A stretch of 64,000 nucleotides of DNA from Turritopsis dohrnii (GCA_027922465.2 BQMF02000062.1:558001-622000), one strand, 5' to 3'. Shown: positions 1 through 12,193, counted from the first letter of the stretch. The notes: generated from the sequence alone by a model not told the origin. Made by a program: numbers and translations.

Positions 1-941
1 TCAGGACATCCCTAAAAATTAACTAAAACCACTCCGTTCTTGGATTCCTTGTTATTTGAGAATTTTTTGTTGTTGAAAAAACTTTCGCGATTTTTAAAAA
101 AACTTCACTTTTCGCGAAAAAAACTTTCGCGAATTTCGACTTTACTTTCTTACCTGGCAGAAACTTTCGCGAAAAAAGGCGAAAATCGCGAAAATCGCGA
201 AAGATCTGCCCGCGAAACTTTCTGCCCTTAAAGTAGTCAAAAGTAAAAAAACGTTTTTCTATGGTGTTATGAGAAACAAAGAATCTTCAGTAACTAAAAC
301 ACAGTGAAACGTCATCTGTTTTCGTATATACGTTATTTCGTATAAAGGTATGTTATTATTTTTTTTAGGTTTATTCTGTGCTTTGAGTATATTGCAAATG
401 GCAATTTTCTTCTTTTTGTGTGTATATCATTAACTTCTGAGAAACTTGAGTTATGGTGATACCAGAAAAGTTTGTTGATGAGCTATTCATTATCATCTTT
501 CGGGGCTGAAAGACATGATGATAGTCTACTAAGCCGAAACTTAGTAAAGTGATTTTATTTATAAGCATTATATATAATTTTAATGTATTTTATGTTAGTG
601 TAATTAAGGTAATGACCAGTGCTTTTGCAGTATTTGTGTCTTGGGATGACGAGTATGACAGATTGCAACAAATTTTGAGAGAAATGGTCAAAAAGAAAAA
701 AGATGATAGCTTGAAGACAAATAAAATATCACTTGAAGGGAAATAAATGGGCTTGAATTATGGAGAGTTCGAGTTATAGAGAGTGATATTGATAGGTTTT
801 AGCTTGAAGGGTCCTACTGATTCAGTTCGAATTATAGAGAGTCCACTGTACAAAGAATCTTTTGTAACTAAAAAGCAGTGAAACGTCATCTGTTTTCGTG
901 AATATGAACGTGACCTGAGCGAAGCCATTCTCAACACTTAA
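1..941. repeat. Repeat-rich left edge, no gene seen
   Basis: The first 240 bases are packed with TTTCGCGAA-type words and end in CTGCCC followed by TTAA (228-231). This matches one end of the TTAA-flanked hairpin seen at 14,683, but the other end is not recognisable. A short stretch around 265-325 (ACAAAGAATCTT...CATCTGTTTTCG) recurs at about 850-900, so about 570 bp are bracketed by a local direct repeat. The segment 745-852 contains AGTTCGAATTATAGAGAGTCCACTGTA, cut here as AGTTCGAATTATAGAGAG then TCCACTGTA, which resembles a pogo/Tigger-like terminal repeat. No convincing coding sequence was seen. Confidence 0.45.
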
Positions 942-1552
942 AGAGGAACTACACTCAAAAAATCAAAATTGATTTTTTTTTGTACCATTTGGAAGAATTT
1001 TCAAAATGATGAAAGTCAGTTTTTGAATTTTCAAAAAATCATTTTTCGATCCCGAGATGTTGCTATTTAACATTTTTGCTCAAAATTTGATCTCCAATGG
1101 CAACGTAACATCACAATGTTCAAAAAGAAATTGCTGACATACAAATATGTAAATAACTCAAGCAATATTGGTGATGCACTGCTAGAATTTTGTATGCGTA
1201 GTATATATAGCTTTGTCAGCAAAAATTAATAGAGACCTGGAACCGAGCCGGAGTAGCTATTATGGCAATAAATTTCTTTGCCATTTTCAGAACTGCAGTT
1301 ATTTACCACTATACATGCAATGTTCTAACAATATATCATTAAAAAATTCTGAGTTATTCACATATCTATATGACAGCAATATCTTCTTGAACGTTGTGAT
1401 GTAACGTTGCCATGGAGATCATGTTTCAACGGCAAAATCTCAAGAACGAAAAATGATTATTTGAAAAATCAAAAACTGACTTTCAGCATTTTTAAAGCTG
1501 TTTCAAATAGTGCACAAAAATGAACTTGTGATTTTTTTAGTTTAGTGCCCCT
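942..1552. mobile_element. 611-bp MITE with TTAA target duplication
   Basis: The element is bounded by TTAA on both sides (938-941 and 1553-1556). Its ends are inverted repeats: AGAGGAACTACAC on the left, and AGGGGCACTAAAC when the right end is read in reverse complement. The inverted similarity runs imperfectly for well over 100 bp inwards. The duplicated locus at 17,082 reads straight through a single TTAA, so this is a real insertion with a paralogous empty site. TTAA duplication is known for piggyBac and Kolobok elements; the superfamily is not decided here. It encodes no transposase. Confidence 0.8.
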
Positions 1553-1847
1553 TTAATGCATACTCAATGCAATGCCGCTGAAATTACAAGTTTAATTGCG
1601 CACGTGTACAATAATATTCCGCAAGCGAAATAGACGTTTATGTTGCGTAACTTTATCGAATTTTTTACTAAGACTTTTACAATGGAATACTGATTACAAA
1701 TTCTTTCTTGCGTGACTGTTAATCTGTTAATCTTTTTACTTTCTTGATACAAGTTAAATCCCACGTATGTCTCCCTTGAAAATGTCACGTCTCTTTTCTT
1801 GTGTTTAACCGACCACGCAGGCTCTCCATGAAAAAATTTGGATACAT

Positions 1848-3314
1848 TTATACATTTTCGCTGAAAATCTTTCGTTTGTATCCGATTTTACCTTTTCGGA
1901 TTCTGTTTAAATAGCAAGATAGTCCTGGCATCATGAGTATAAATTTCAAGAAGATTACCAGCAGTGGTAACATCGGCATCACGAATGCGGCTGGAGGGAA
2001 ATTACCTTTTGGATGCTTCTCCCATATCGGCCATCCAAACTTATAATCCGGATCCCAAAGTTGATACACGTAAACCATGACGTGTATGAAACCGAACAGC
2101 AAACTCATAAAACCAAGACCTCGTTGAACGAAGTCCCATTCCCTCCAACTCATCTGCGCATTGACAGAAGGTAATGAAGTAACGCCCAATATCAGCATTA
2201 GTCCCCACCCGAGTACGGCAAACAAAAGACTGACTTGACCCTCGGTATCAAGAAGCTGATACAGAACTACAGGCGCTTTCCCAGCTTGACTTAAGTATGT
2301 GTTCGTTAACATATACTTGATTTCTCCGGCTCCCATCAACAAACAAGACATACAAGCATGTATATTAACTAGAAGCAAACAAATCAAACCTAACTGCTTT
2401 CGACTTTTCATCCAGCGGTCTAACCAATATGGAAATCGCATATACTTCGTTCCCGCGCCAATCTGGATAAAACCCGCCAAAATTCCAGGTAGATATGTTA
2501 AAGCCAGTAACCAGAACATCAGCCAAGCAATTGTACGATTTGCAGTGTACAAGGGTAAATCTTCATCTTCCCTCTTCTTCTCGTCAGTATACCAAAAATG
2601 TCGCAAGTAAGTGTATAACAAAAGAGGTATAAGAGTCACAAATGTTATCACTATCGCTGTGCCCCAACCGGGAAAAAAACGGTATGGCAACTTTTCAAGC
2701 ATCACTGCTGACCGGAGACTTCCTCGGTCAATCGGATTCAAACCAATCTCCCGCAAAACCTGCATGAGCTCTAGCTTACGCAAGTCATTGTCACCGCACA
2801 CAAACGTGTTTCTACTTGCACCATATGCTTCGTTTTCCAAAGTATACGCAGATACCGTATTCAATGCTTTCATCACGTGACTTGAAGGTAGCATGCTTTG
2901 CAGTTGTTCAGCATTTGATTGGTCGTTCTTCCTGTCTGTATTTGTGATGTCAACCACTGTTTTATCGGTTAAAACGTCTTTCAGTTGCGACAGGACATCG
3001 TAAGAATGGCTGGGTATACAAAGAAATACAATGTCACTAGTTTTAATCGCTTCTTCATATGACATCAACGGTAACCCTTGAAAAACCTTAACACCGGGAT
3101 TTCGACTACCAACGCGAGCATCTGTTCCGGCTAAAAACAATTGACCGGCCAAAGCATGACCGTAATTGCCGGTCCCAAGAACAGCAATCTTTTTACTTAA
3201 TTCTTTTTTACTATCAGCTGTGGTGTTAGATTTCCAGACTTGCATAAGAAAGTCAGATTCATGTTTACTTGCCTGATCTTTAGCCATAGTTACACAATAC
3301 TGTCTACGAAGCAC
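1848..3314 (-). CDS. STEAP-family metalloreductase, copy 1
   Basis: Predicted six-transmembrane metalloreductase of the STEAP family, which passes electrons from NADPH through FAD and heme to Fe3+ or Cu2+ at the membrane. The 488-residue ORF is a single exon. Residues 40-205 form an F420H2/NADP oxidoreductase-like Rossmann domain with GTGNYG at 47-52 and SRNPG at 70-74. Residues 215-470 carry about six hydrophobic helices with the family motifs YLPG (274-277) and TSLPSV (379-384). His319 and His411 occupy the expected heme-ligand positions. Length matches the STEAP2-4 type. Met1 is used because the frame is open, but Met10 is also a possible start. The paralogue at 18,505 differs at only five residues. 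Lack of introns suggests an ancestral retrocopy, which is inference. Assignment to a specific STEAP number is not supported. Confidence 0.93.
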   Translation of the reverse strand: MLRRQYCVTMAKDQASKHESDFLMQVWKSNTTADSKKELSKKIAVLGTGNYGHALAGQLFLAGTDARVGSRNPGVKVFQGLPLMSYEEAIKTSDIVFLCIPSHSYDVLSQLKDVLTDKTVVDITNTDRKNDQSNAEQLQSMLPSSHVMKALNTVSAYTLENEAYGASRNTFVCGDNDLRKLELMQVLREIGLNPIDRGSLRSAVMLEKLPYRFFPGWGTAIVITFVTLIPLLLYTYLRHFWYTDEKKREDEDLPLYTANRTIAWLMFWLLALTYLPGILAGFIQIGAGTKYMRFPYWLDRWMKSRKQLGLICLLLVNIHACMSCLLMGAGEIKYMLTNTYLSQAGKAPVVLYQLLDTEGQVSLLFAVLGWGLMLILGVTSLPSVNAQMSWREWDFVQRGLGFMSLLFGFIHVMVYVYQLWDPDYKFGWPIWEKHPKGNFPPAAFVMPMLPLLVIFLKFILMMPGLSCYLNRIRKGKIGYKRKIFSENV

Positions 3315-4046
3315 AGCCTTTCACAGATCTACACTAATATTCTGTCACACGTCCAAAGTGTTTTATCAATAAGTGAGATTGATCTAATTATGGTAATAAC
3401 TTTGACAGCGAATGATGTATGTTGTGTAATTTAAGTGTATAAAACCAACTGAATTGTTCTTTGATATTTTTAATAGGCTAGATTTATCTCTTACAGCAAC
3501 CTACAGTTTATTTTTTTTTAAAAAAAAACAACTTTTAAAGTCCCTTATATTTTAATTTTAATTAAGATTTTTGATAACAAAGCCTACAAGAAGGTTTTTA
3601 AAACTATGAAGTATTGAATAGAAAACGAACATATGTTTTTTCTATAAGCATGACATTTAGTTGGACGTCCCAAAGGACCTCCTATAGCCGGATCTCCGCC
3701 AGACGACTTTTAATACGACTGTCTTAGATTTTCTCGACGATGCATGCGCAGAAGAGTAATACTGATCGTCGAGGCTATGATATTCTGTCGATGAAAAGTA
3801 GAAGTGATTTTAACTTTCGTCGTGCGAACGGCGATCGACAAATTTTGAACCAATGGCAATGCAGGAATCACCAATTGTGAAATAGTGTAGTGTTATGCAA
3901 GCCGGAGAGCAGGACTAATTTGTTATTGCATTCTAATATTTTCCTTTAAAATTTTCCTTTAGAATATCAGGTGCTACAAGTCAAAAGAGATATCCAAAGT
4001 TCCTGAAATCATACTAAAATATCTGAAAAAACATTTTATGATCAGA
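3315..4046. repeat. 5' flank of STEAP copy 1, duplicated in copy 2
   Basis: This stretch matches 19,972-21,370 apart from indels. From about 3,660 it contains a repeat (CGTCCCAAAGGACCTCC, then GTCTTAGATTTTCTCGACGA) that occurs again at about 20,980 and, in part, at 21,547-21,720. Similarity between copies stops near ATGATCAGACTAAGG (4,036-4,050), which I take as the right edge of the duplicated segment. No additional gene was seen. Confidence 0.6.
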
Positions 4047-4259
4047 CTAAGGGGCTGTTCGTATGGAGGCGGGCTGTCCCTTTTAAACACATTTCCGACG
4101 ATAACTCAGCTTTTTTGCATTTATGTGATACCACTTGACGATTTTTTCGTCGCAAAAAAATCTCTTTGTGCGAACCTTTTCGTCTAGTGATCGTGAAGGC
4201 ACGTGCTTCAAATTTTACAAAAAGTTGTATCGCGTGGTGTTTGAAACAATTTTGAAATT

Positions 4260-4880
4260 AGTATTTTGAAATACTTGAGAGTGTTCACACCTGGCGATTG
4301 ACGATTGCGACGATTGATTTTTTTAATCGTTGCAATCGTCAGGTCTGAACCAGGCTTTAACATTCAATGTAATCGTGGTAATTGTAGTAGATAGATGCCT
4401 GGCGATTACGACAATAAAATATCAAAAATTACTGATTGCTTACTAATTACTAACGAAATACTTGAGAGTGTTCACACCTGTCGATTGGCGACAATTGCCT
4501 TTTTTTAATCGTCGTAATCGCCAGGTCTCAAAGAAGCTTGATTCGTGAGAATTTTGTACTCATCTTAACGCCTGGTTCAGATCTAGAGACGATTAAAATT
4601 ATGTGTAATCGTTGCAATCGTCTAATGCAAAAACCTTTGTAACAAGATATCCAAACATTCTGATATTTATCGTCGTAGTGTCTCCATATTGTAATATTGT
4701 TTAGGTATTGAATTTTACTTCAATTCTAATGCTTTAAGATCGTTGGGGCACGTGCTTCAAATTTTACAAAAAAAGTTAAAACTTAATAAGGGAAAAGAAT
4801 TTTGAAATTAATATTTTGAAATACTCGAGAGCCTGTCGATTGGCGATTACGTCAGGTCTGTCTGAACCAGGCTTAACTAA
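4260..4880. repeat. Cluster of short palindromes with GTTCACACCTG ends
   Basis: At least four related hairpins follow one another near 4,274-4,360, 4,457-4,530, 4,569-4,625 and 4,828-4,875. Each pairs a left arm such as GTTCACACCTGGCGATTG with a right arm such as CAATCGTCAGGTCTGAACC around an AT-rich loop. They look like truncated or tandem copies of one foldback MITE family. The flanking phrase CACGTGCTTCAAATTTTACA also occurs twice (about 4,201 and 4,749). Confidence 0.6.
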
Positions 4881-7800
4881 GTTTCAAAAATAACATATTT
4901 TACGTAAAGAACGGCGGTGAACGTTTTGTGGGAATAACTGTCAAGAGACAATTTTCTAAAGATCTACATCAAGAAGGGATGGAACTTCCCGCCTTGTATA
5001 CTTTCAAGTCAACAAATGTGGGAGTTTATGCACAGTCACCATGTCTCATTCCTAATGCTTTGAAGGATTACAACAAGTACAAAAAGGGTAGCCTCGAATA
5101 CAAAACTAATTAACAAGGAGAAAAGCTTGTAAAATTTATTAAAGGAAGAATTTATTTGAAAACAGATATTCTTATTTTGATAAATCAAAAGTATTTCTTA
5201 TTTTATGTGGCTGAGTTTGTTTGCCTCCAATTTGTGTCATTCCAAAGTTGGTATTTAAACGCCTCTAATTAGTCGGTCAAAAAATTATTTTTGCCACTGC
5301 GTTTAATTAGAATAGTTACGGTACTAGAGAGTGAATTCATGAAAACTGATTAAACACACGAGTTAATATTAAAAATGGCTACTAAATCGGTATTTATAAT
5401 CTACCAACACAAAACACTAAATAATTCTTAGACAAGTTACAGAGGAAGCTACCCTCATCATAAGTGATGAATTTAATCTAGAACCAGCAGAGCCATACCT
5501 ACTTGAAGTTTTAGAATTTAACTCATTATCACGTGAAACATAAAAACTGTTCGAAATCTACTAGGCAGTTGCATCGGTCGAATACTTACCCCCATGCAAT
5601 ATTCTGTTATTAACATTGAGAATGAAACGGGATTAAATGGTTCCCACTTAATCATTTATTGCATGCTTAAAACTAGTTTTGAAATACTTCCACCCAAAAT
5701 TATTGAATATACTGTATATTTACTCGAATTTTGAGAACACATTCACTCCTGAATACGTAATGACAGATCTTGGAAAAGCCATTGTATTGAAATCTTAACT
5801 GAAGAATATTGCTAGGAAACCCAGAGATCCTAAGGGCATGACTTGTAATAATGGTGGTATTTTGAATTGTGTTGCAAACACTGAAAAATGAAATTCACTC
5901 AATTTATGACAAACATTATAACTGATAGATTCCAAGCTTTTACAAATGATTAAATCCAACACTCTGCAAAAAGTTTTCATAGTTCTTTGCAATCATTTTA
6001 ATGACGGTCTTTTGGATGGAAAATACTAGCTAAATTTCATCATAAAGTTGAGTTAAGTTTGTATAGCCAGTTGGAAGCTATATACTTTTAAAAATGCCTT
6101 CATTTTGTTTTTATTTTTAAATGCCATCCAAATTTAATGACAGTATCTGAATCATAATTTAGCTATTGTAATCTTCAATATAATTTACTTGACATATTTG
6201 TTGCAGATTCATTTTTTTACTTTTTTTATTTTTTACATCAGTATAGTGTAATCCTTAATACTGAACCTGCTCGTTCCCAGACCATTTCTCAATTGTTCTA
6301 TTTCTACGGACATCAGTATAGTGTAATCCTCAGCTCTCCACGTAACAGCTCATCATCTTTAACAGAGGCAAACACGCGAACGAACACGTTAACGGTTGCG
6401 TCATTCTTTCCTTTCATCTTTTCCTTTTATGTCACATTGCGCATTGATTGCGAAAAGGTCAATGAAAACGTTGCTTTAAAATGACCATTCTTTAGTAGTA
6501 ATGTTGCTTAATTTGTTGCTAAGCATTAGGAGAAGAATGGATTATGTATTTCATTGCGATTGTACTACAAAAAAGAAGCATTGCTGGGGTATATTTTTCT
6601 TCAGTTTATATTTGTTTACGGCATTCATTATTTTGTGTTATGTTAATTGCTACATACATACTTGCTAGGTATATAAGTTTAGCATTATGTTTTTATTTGT
6701 TGCTTTTAATATCTTCTGGGTATTCAATTATGGTTTTGGCCAAAGTAGGGCATTTTGTTGTTTCAATTATTTTTATTAATTTGATGTTTGGTTGTGTATG
6801 CCAGGTAAAAGTCTTTATTCTGTTCAGCTCCAGTGTTGAGTGAACCCGTATTGACTCACAGTATCGGTTGACTTTATCGACCAAATTTTGTTTTTAATTG
6901 TTATCTTTAGGATAAATGCGTACTTGAATTTTCTTTTTGTTTTTTTCTTTCTTTTTGTTTCATTTTTTATTTCAATATTGTTATAGCATGATTAGGTTTT
7001 CGGTATTACAATTCAAGTACTAATTTTTTAGGTAATAATAAAAAAAGCATAAAGAAATGGAACTCATGGTTTTAATCATGACGTTGATGGTTTTGGGAAG
7101 AACAGACTATATCATTTCAAAAATTCATTAATGGTTGCAGTCCAGTAGTAACTTTGAAACAGAAGAAAAAGTTGGAAGGTATCAATTTGTTTTGAATTAA
7201 CATTTTGTTATGTTTGGTTTTGTATGTCTAGGTAAACAGTTCTGTGTTATATATTGCACTTTTTTTTATGAACGTTTCTTCTCTTCTGCGTATAAATATA
7301 TATTCTGAGCCATGTTGCTATTTGTTTCTGTTTTAAATATTTTGAATGTAAGAAATGAATTAAAAAATTAATGCCTGTAAAAACTTTTCACGACTTAAAT
7401 TTTGCGACACAACGCATACTAAACATGGGTGGCGAGCGACGCCACCTGGGATGTTTTTGAGTTGCGATTCTATGATTTATTTTTTCGTCACGGGGTACGT
7501 ACACGGGAATGGTGGATTTGACCTAATGTTTTCGAAGTTAAGTTCGGTAAAAAGTTTTTACCCGGGATACTAGTATATATATATATATGTCCCGTCTTGA
7601 AAACGTTTTTGTACGTTTTAGTTGTTTAATTAAAGTATCTAAGTATAAATGCTAGGACATTCAAATCATTACATAGAACGCACAACCTACTACAATTTCA
7701 AAAAATGTGCTATAGTTATGCCAGTGTTGGATCATTTCAAAATTTCATGTAGCTTTTCAAGAATTTTCTCAGGCCGCCCGCGCCAACCATGGTGGCGCCT

Positions 7801-8328
7801 CCTTAGTCACTATGTTACGTGGCCCCACCACTTTAAAAGTCTAGTGGCAGCCCCTGCATAAGGATTTGGAACAAAATCACTCAAACTTCTGCACAACTAT
7901 CCTAGTTCCTTGTTGAATGACTTTCTCGAAGGATCAGTAACGAGACCTGTGTCTTTCTAAACGATCTGATAATTTATATTATCTCTACCTTCAATTACTT
8001 AAAAGGAGATGTTTGGAATGCAAATGCAAATGCGTCCTCTAGATAAAACAAATAGCCTGTTGTCCTTGAATTTTTAAATCACAGACTAATGTATAGTGTA
8101 TAGTATGGGTATTTAGAAACATAAGAAACATAAGAAACGGTATGCATTCTAGGTTTGCTTTTAAAAATTACGGACACTCTTTTTCGGGAAAATACACTAA
8201 CACTAACAGAGCATTAACAGAATACTGTCTTTTAATTTAAACGAAAAGAGAAATCAACAATTGTCATAATAATCCCCGGCTTCAAGTTAAATCTTAGCAG
8301 AAATACACATTCCATCAGTAAGAATGTA
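4881..8328. other. AT-rich region without recognisable genes
   Basis: I see no conserved gene here. A short plus-strand open frame at 4,928-5,113 continues upstream without an ATG (GERFVGITVKRQFSKD) and could be a decayed exon, but I cannot assign it. A purely AT dinucleotide run lies near 7,572-7,588. The remaining open frames are short, hydrophobic by composition, and unsupported. Confidence 0.4.
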
Positions 8329-8785
8329 CCTTATCGGTAAAAAGTCCGTCGGTAAAAAGTGACGAATATTTTTTACCGACGAAACTTTTTGCCGACGAAA
8401 TTTTTTACCAACGAACTTTTTTTGCTGACAAATAATTTTTAACGACGAATAATTTTTACCGATAAATTGGTATTTTCATATGGATAGTAATTTGCATTTT
8501 GTAGCTTAAAGACGCCTTAGGGCTTCTTACACTGATCACATTGCTTGATTCGTGTTAATAAGTATTGAAAAATAATAAAAATTGTAAGTAAGTTTGAATG
8601 TCAGTCCAGGAAAATTGTCAATATAGCCAACTAAGGAAAAACAGGAAAAATTAACGGTTTATAATATGTTTTATATAGAGCCTGGTAAAAATATTTTGTC
8701 TGTAAAAAGTGACGAATTTTTGTCTAGCTGACGAATATTTACTACCGACGAAATTTTTCTACCGACGGATTTTTTACCGATAAGG
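8329..8785. mobile_element. MITE with CCTTATCGG termini
   Basis: Inverted termini CCTTATCGGTAAAAAGTCCG and, at the other end, CGGATTTTTTACCGATAAGG enclose about 457 bp. The subterminal part is a chain of variants of CGACGAAATTTTTTACCGACGA. The same CCTTATCGG ends flank the shorter element at 37,406-37,583. The left flank is TA; the right flank is TG, probably a mutated TA target duplication. Confidence 0.75.
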
Positions 8786-8906
8786 TGATTCTTGTCGCTG
8801 CTGGAATATGAGTAATAGTAATAGTTTAAGAGCGTGCAATAGTCTCACGTACACCTATTTATTGAGAAAGTGCAAAAATGTTTCATACAAAATGATAAAT
8901 TAAGTT

Positions 8907-9710
8907 TTATGTCCTGTTATTATTGTAGATAGCAGGCCTTCGCGTAGTTCTCTTCAAAAGAACTATGGCATTCAAGAACGAATTACAGTAAGCGAAATAT
9001 GTTGCGTAATGACTTATTCGATCAATTGATTCTTGTGATAAAGAACCAAATATTCCGATGGCATGGGCAATAAAGTGTGGAGTGGTAGTGATAATCAAAC
9101 AAAGAACCATTAAGGATAATGTCATTGTCATTTTAAAAGTATTATCTGATTTAGAATGTCTGCTGGAAGACATGATTTTCGATTTCTTATTCACAAACAA
9201 CACCAAATAAATTTGAACTGCTGCAGACGCCATTGTGAAGACAAAAAAATAAGCAATTTGAAATATATTGTGCAGAAAGTTACTTTTGTCTATTTTTTGA
9301 TAAAATGCGTCAAAGCTTGCCCATCCTGAAAATGCAATCATAAAAGCCACAATCATCACGACAATAGTGATGCACCTCACATATTTCTGTCGATGGTTTT
9401 GTGATTGCTGTACATCGATCCATCGATATTAGAATGGTAAAACGCCAAGAAAAAGTGTATGGGAAATAGGAAAAAAACAAGGAACAGCATATAACAAACA
9501 GTGTCTCTTCTCGATACTATTGTGACGCACCCATATGGATGGAAATGTGAAAATGCCAACACCAAGATCAGATAAACTCAACTCCATGAAAAGTTTATCC
9601 ACGCGTTTTGGTTCACCTTCAGAACTTGAATGACTTTAACGTTTAACGCTATTGTTATAAGAGATCCTGTGAAACACATTATTGGATTTCTGCGTAAGCA
9701 AGAAATACTT
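8907..9710 (-). pseudogene. Class A (rhodopsin-like) GPCR pseudogene
   Basis: Read on the minus strand, this segment holds the remains of a seven-helix receptor spread over three frames. The order is a TM1-like stretch (ITIALNVKVIQVL, about 9,640-9,700), a TM2-like SLSDLGVGIFTF with the conserved Asp (about 9,590), and a TM3-like segment ending at 9,440. After a frame change comes DRCTAITKP, equivalent to the DRY region. A second change is followed by TM4-TM7, including a TM7 motif NSFLNAIVLL in place of NPxxY. At least three frame changes separate these pieces within 250 bp, which is too dense to be introns. The ligand class cannot be inferred. The 157-residue open frame at 8,907-9,380 (TM4 to the tail) is the longest intact piece. 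Confidence 0.75.
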
Positions 9711-9766
9711 TACGATCGTCCGTGTTTTTGGATTTCTGCGTAAGCAAGAAATACTTTACGATCGTC
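9684..9766. repeat. Direct repeat of 37 bp, period 46
   Basis: The 37-bp unit beginning GGATTTCTGCGTAAGC and ending TTTACGATCGTC occurs at 9,684-9,720 and again, identically, at 9,730-9,766. It overlaps the 5' end of the GPCR pseudogene, so it probably arose with or after loss of that gene. Confidence 0.9.
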
Positions 9767-9777
9767 TTTCTCCTGTA

Positions 9778-12193
9778 TTTTCATCTTACTGTCCAAACCT
9801 ACGCATTTTTGTTTCTTAAATTTCATTGGTTCATAAAAAAGCCGTCTTAATTGTCATTGGTGCATAATGCCCGATTTCTACGAAAGGGTGCTAATTTAGC
9901 CACCTCCACTTAAATGGCGATAGTTTATTGGCTGATTTTCGCCATGCCATGTGATAGTCCACAAAACGTTTTAAAAATGGCAGCGAAAGAACGTGTGTAG
10001 TTTGCTAAAAGTTTCTTTGATGGAAATATGGCTTTAAAAGAAGTTAATACAGCTTATAATTTTATATAAAGAATTGCATTACTGTTGGGAACTTATCATG
10101 TTCACAAAATTCAATTACAGTGTGGTTATTCTGTTTTTTGAAAGAAGTTTTCTTGAAGTTTAAAATATGAAAACAGTGCCAATACGTGGAAGAAAAGGTA
10201 TTTCTTGTTTTATTTTTGCTCCAAGCCTTTTTAAATATGAAAGACCTTCGTGTATTTTGTATGTGTATGCATGTTTGAAGTCAATTTTTAGAAGCTTTTG
10301 GATTTTTAAAGCTCAGCTTAGCTTCCTTTCAGCTCCTCCCCAACATCACCAACATATGCACTTTATACAGCGCTATTTATACTATAGTAGCAATTTTTGG
10401 ATGTATTCTGGCTATATCAGCTTATCTCTTTTCTCCCTACGTATGTTGTATTTTTTTTAACTTTTAGATTAGATATGAGCTTTAATTTCTAAGTAATTAT
10501 TATTGTGATATTTATATTTTTCATTCTGTGGAGATCAATATAGAAACTTTATATATTAGTTTGTGCTGCCCAAAGGATATGTTGGTTACCGCCAGTATAC
10601 ACAATCTTTTTATAGGATTCGTTATATTTAATGTGGTTAAATTAAAGTTTCGTATTGTGTCGATGCACTTTTTTGGAGTACGTGGGTGGCAAATATCCAG
10701 TAACAATCATTCAGCTTATTCGTACAAAAAAACAGATCTTCATAAATGATCTCCGCAATAGCATAAAGAAAAGCCCCTTTTTTATGTTATGGTAGGCTGA
10801 CTTTCTTGACGAACATTGTCAGTCGTATCAATATTTTTGTTTATCTAATGCTGATGCTTCTCGAGCTGAATGATGTGACTGTCTTAGTTTTGCAGGACTA
10901 GTGTGCTAGTGTTGCATTTTTGTGGCATTTTCAGCAGCAAAGCTTGCAGAAATCCTTCTGCCCGGTAGGGCATCTTGTTCTGTTTTCATCTTACTGTCCA
11001 AACCTACGCATTTTTGTTTCTTAAATTTCATTGGTTCATAAAAAAGCCGTCTCAATCGTGATTGGTGCATAATGCCCGATTTCTACGAAAGGGTGCTAAT
11101 TTAGCCACCTCCACTTAAATAGCGATAGTTTATTGGCTGATTTTCGCCATGCCATGTGATCGTCTTCAAAACGTTTTAAAAATGGCAGCGAAAAAACGTG
11201 TGTAGTTTGCTAAAAGTTTCTTTGATGGAAATATGGCTTTAAAAGAAGTTAATACAGCTTATAATTTTATATAAGGAATTGCATTACTGTTGGGAACTTA
11301 TCATGTTCACAAAATTAAATTACAGTGTGGTTATTCTGTTTTTTGAAAGAAGTTTTCTTGAAGTTTAAAATATGAAAACAGTGCCAATACATGGTGTGTG
11401 GAAGAAAAGGTATTTCTTGTTTTATTTTTGCTCCAAGCCTTTTTAAATATGAAAGACCTTCGTGTATTTTGTATGTGTATGCATGTTTGAAGTCAATTTT
11501 TAGAAGCTTTTGGATTTTTAAAGCTCAGCTTAGATTCCTTTCAGCTCCTCCCCAACATCACCAACATATGCACTTTATACAGCTATTTATACTATATTTA
11601 GTAACAATTTTTGGATGCATTCTGGCTATATCAGCTTATCTCTTTTCTCCCTACGTATGTTGTATTTTTTTTAACTTTTAGATTAGATATGAGCTTTAAT
11701 TTCTAAGTAATTATTATTGTGATATTTATATTTTTCATTCTGAGGAGATCAATATAGAAACTTTATATATTAGTTTGTGCTGCCCAAACGATATGTTGGT
11801 TACCGTCAGTATACACAATCTTTTTATAGGATTCGTTATATTTAATGTGGTTAAATTAAAGTTTCGTATTGTGTCGATGCACTTTTTTGGAGTGCGTGGG
11901 TGGCAAATATCCAGTAACAATCATTCAGCTTATTCGTACAAAAAAACAGATCTTCATAAATGATCTCCGCAATAGCATAAAGAAAAGCCCCTTTTTTATG
12001 TTATGGTAGGCTGACTTTCTTGACGAACATTGTCAGTCGCATTAATATTTTTGTTTATTTAATGCTGATGCTTCTCGAGCTGAATGATGTGACTGTCTTA
12101 GTTTTGCAGGACTAGTGTGCTAGTGTTGCATTTTTGTGGCATTTTCAGCAGCAAAGCTTGCAGAAATCCTTCTGCCTGGTAGGGCATCTTGTT
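9778..12193. repeat. 1.2-kb tandem duplication
   Basis: Unit 1 (9,778-10,979) and unit 2 (10,983-12,193) are nearly identical direct repeats with a period of about 1,205 bp. Both begin TTTTCATCTTACTGTCC and end GTAGGGCATCTTGTT. Each unit starts with a stretch holding three ATTGG (inverted CCAAT) boxes and then possible short plus-strand exons, including one with a hydrophobic core (TIVAIFGCILAISAYLF) beside a GT donor. In unit 2 this frame is broken by a small indel and a stop. I cannot recognise the gene, if there is one. A 56-residue open frame ending MHFFGVRGWQISS is kept in both units. Confidence 0.88.

Noticed and set aside
4260..4880. CRISPR-like array from the repeated palindromes
   Set aside because: The repeats vary, spacing is irregular and the context is an animal genome; they are foldback transposon ends.
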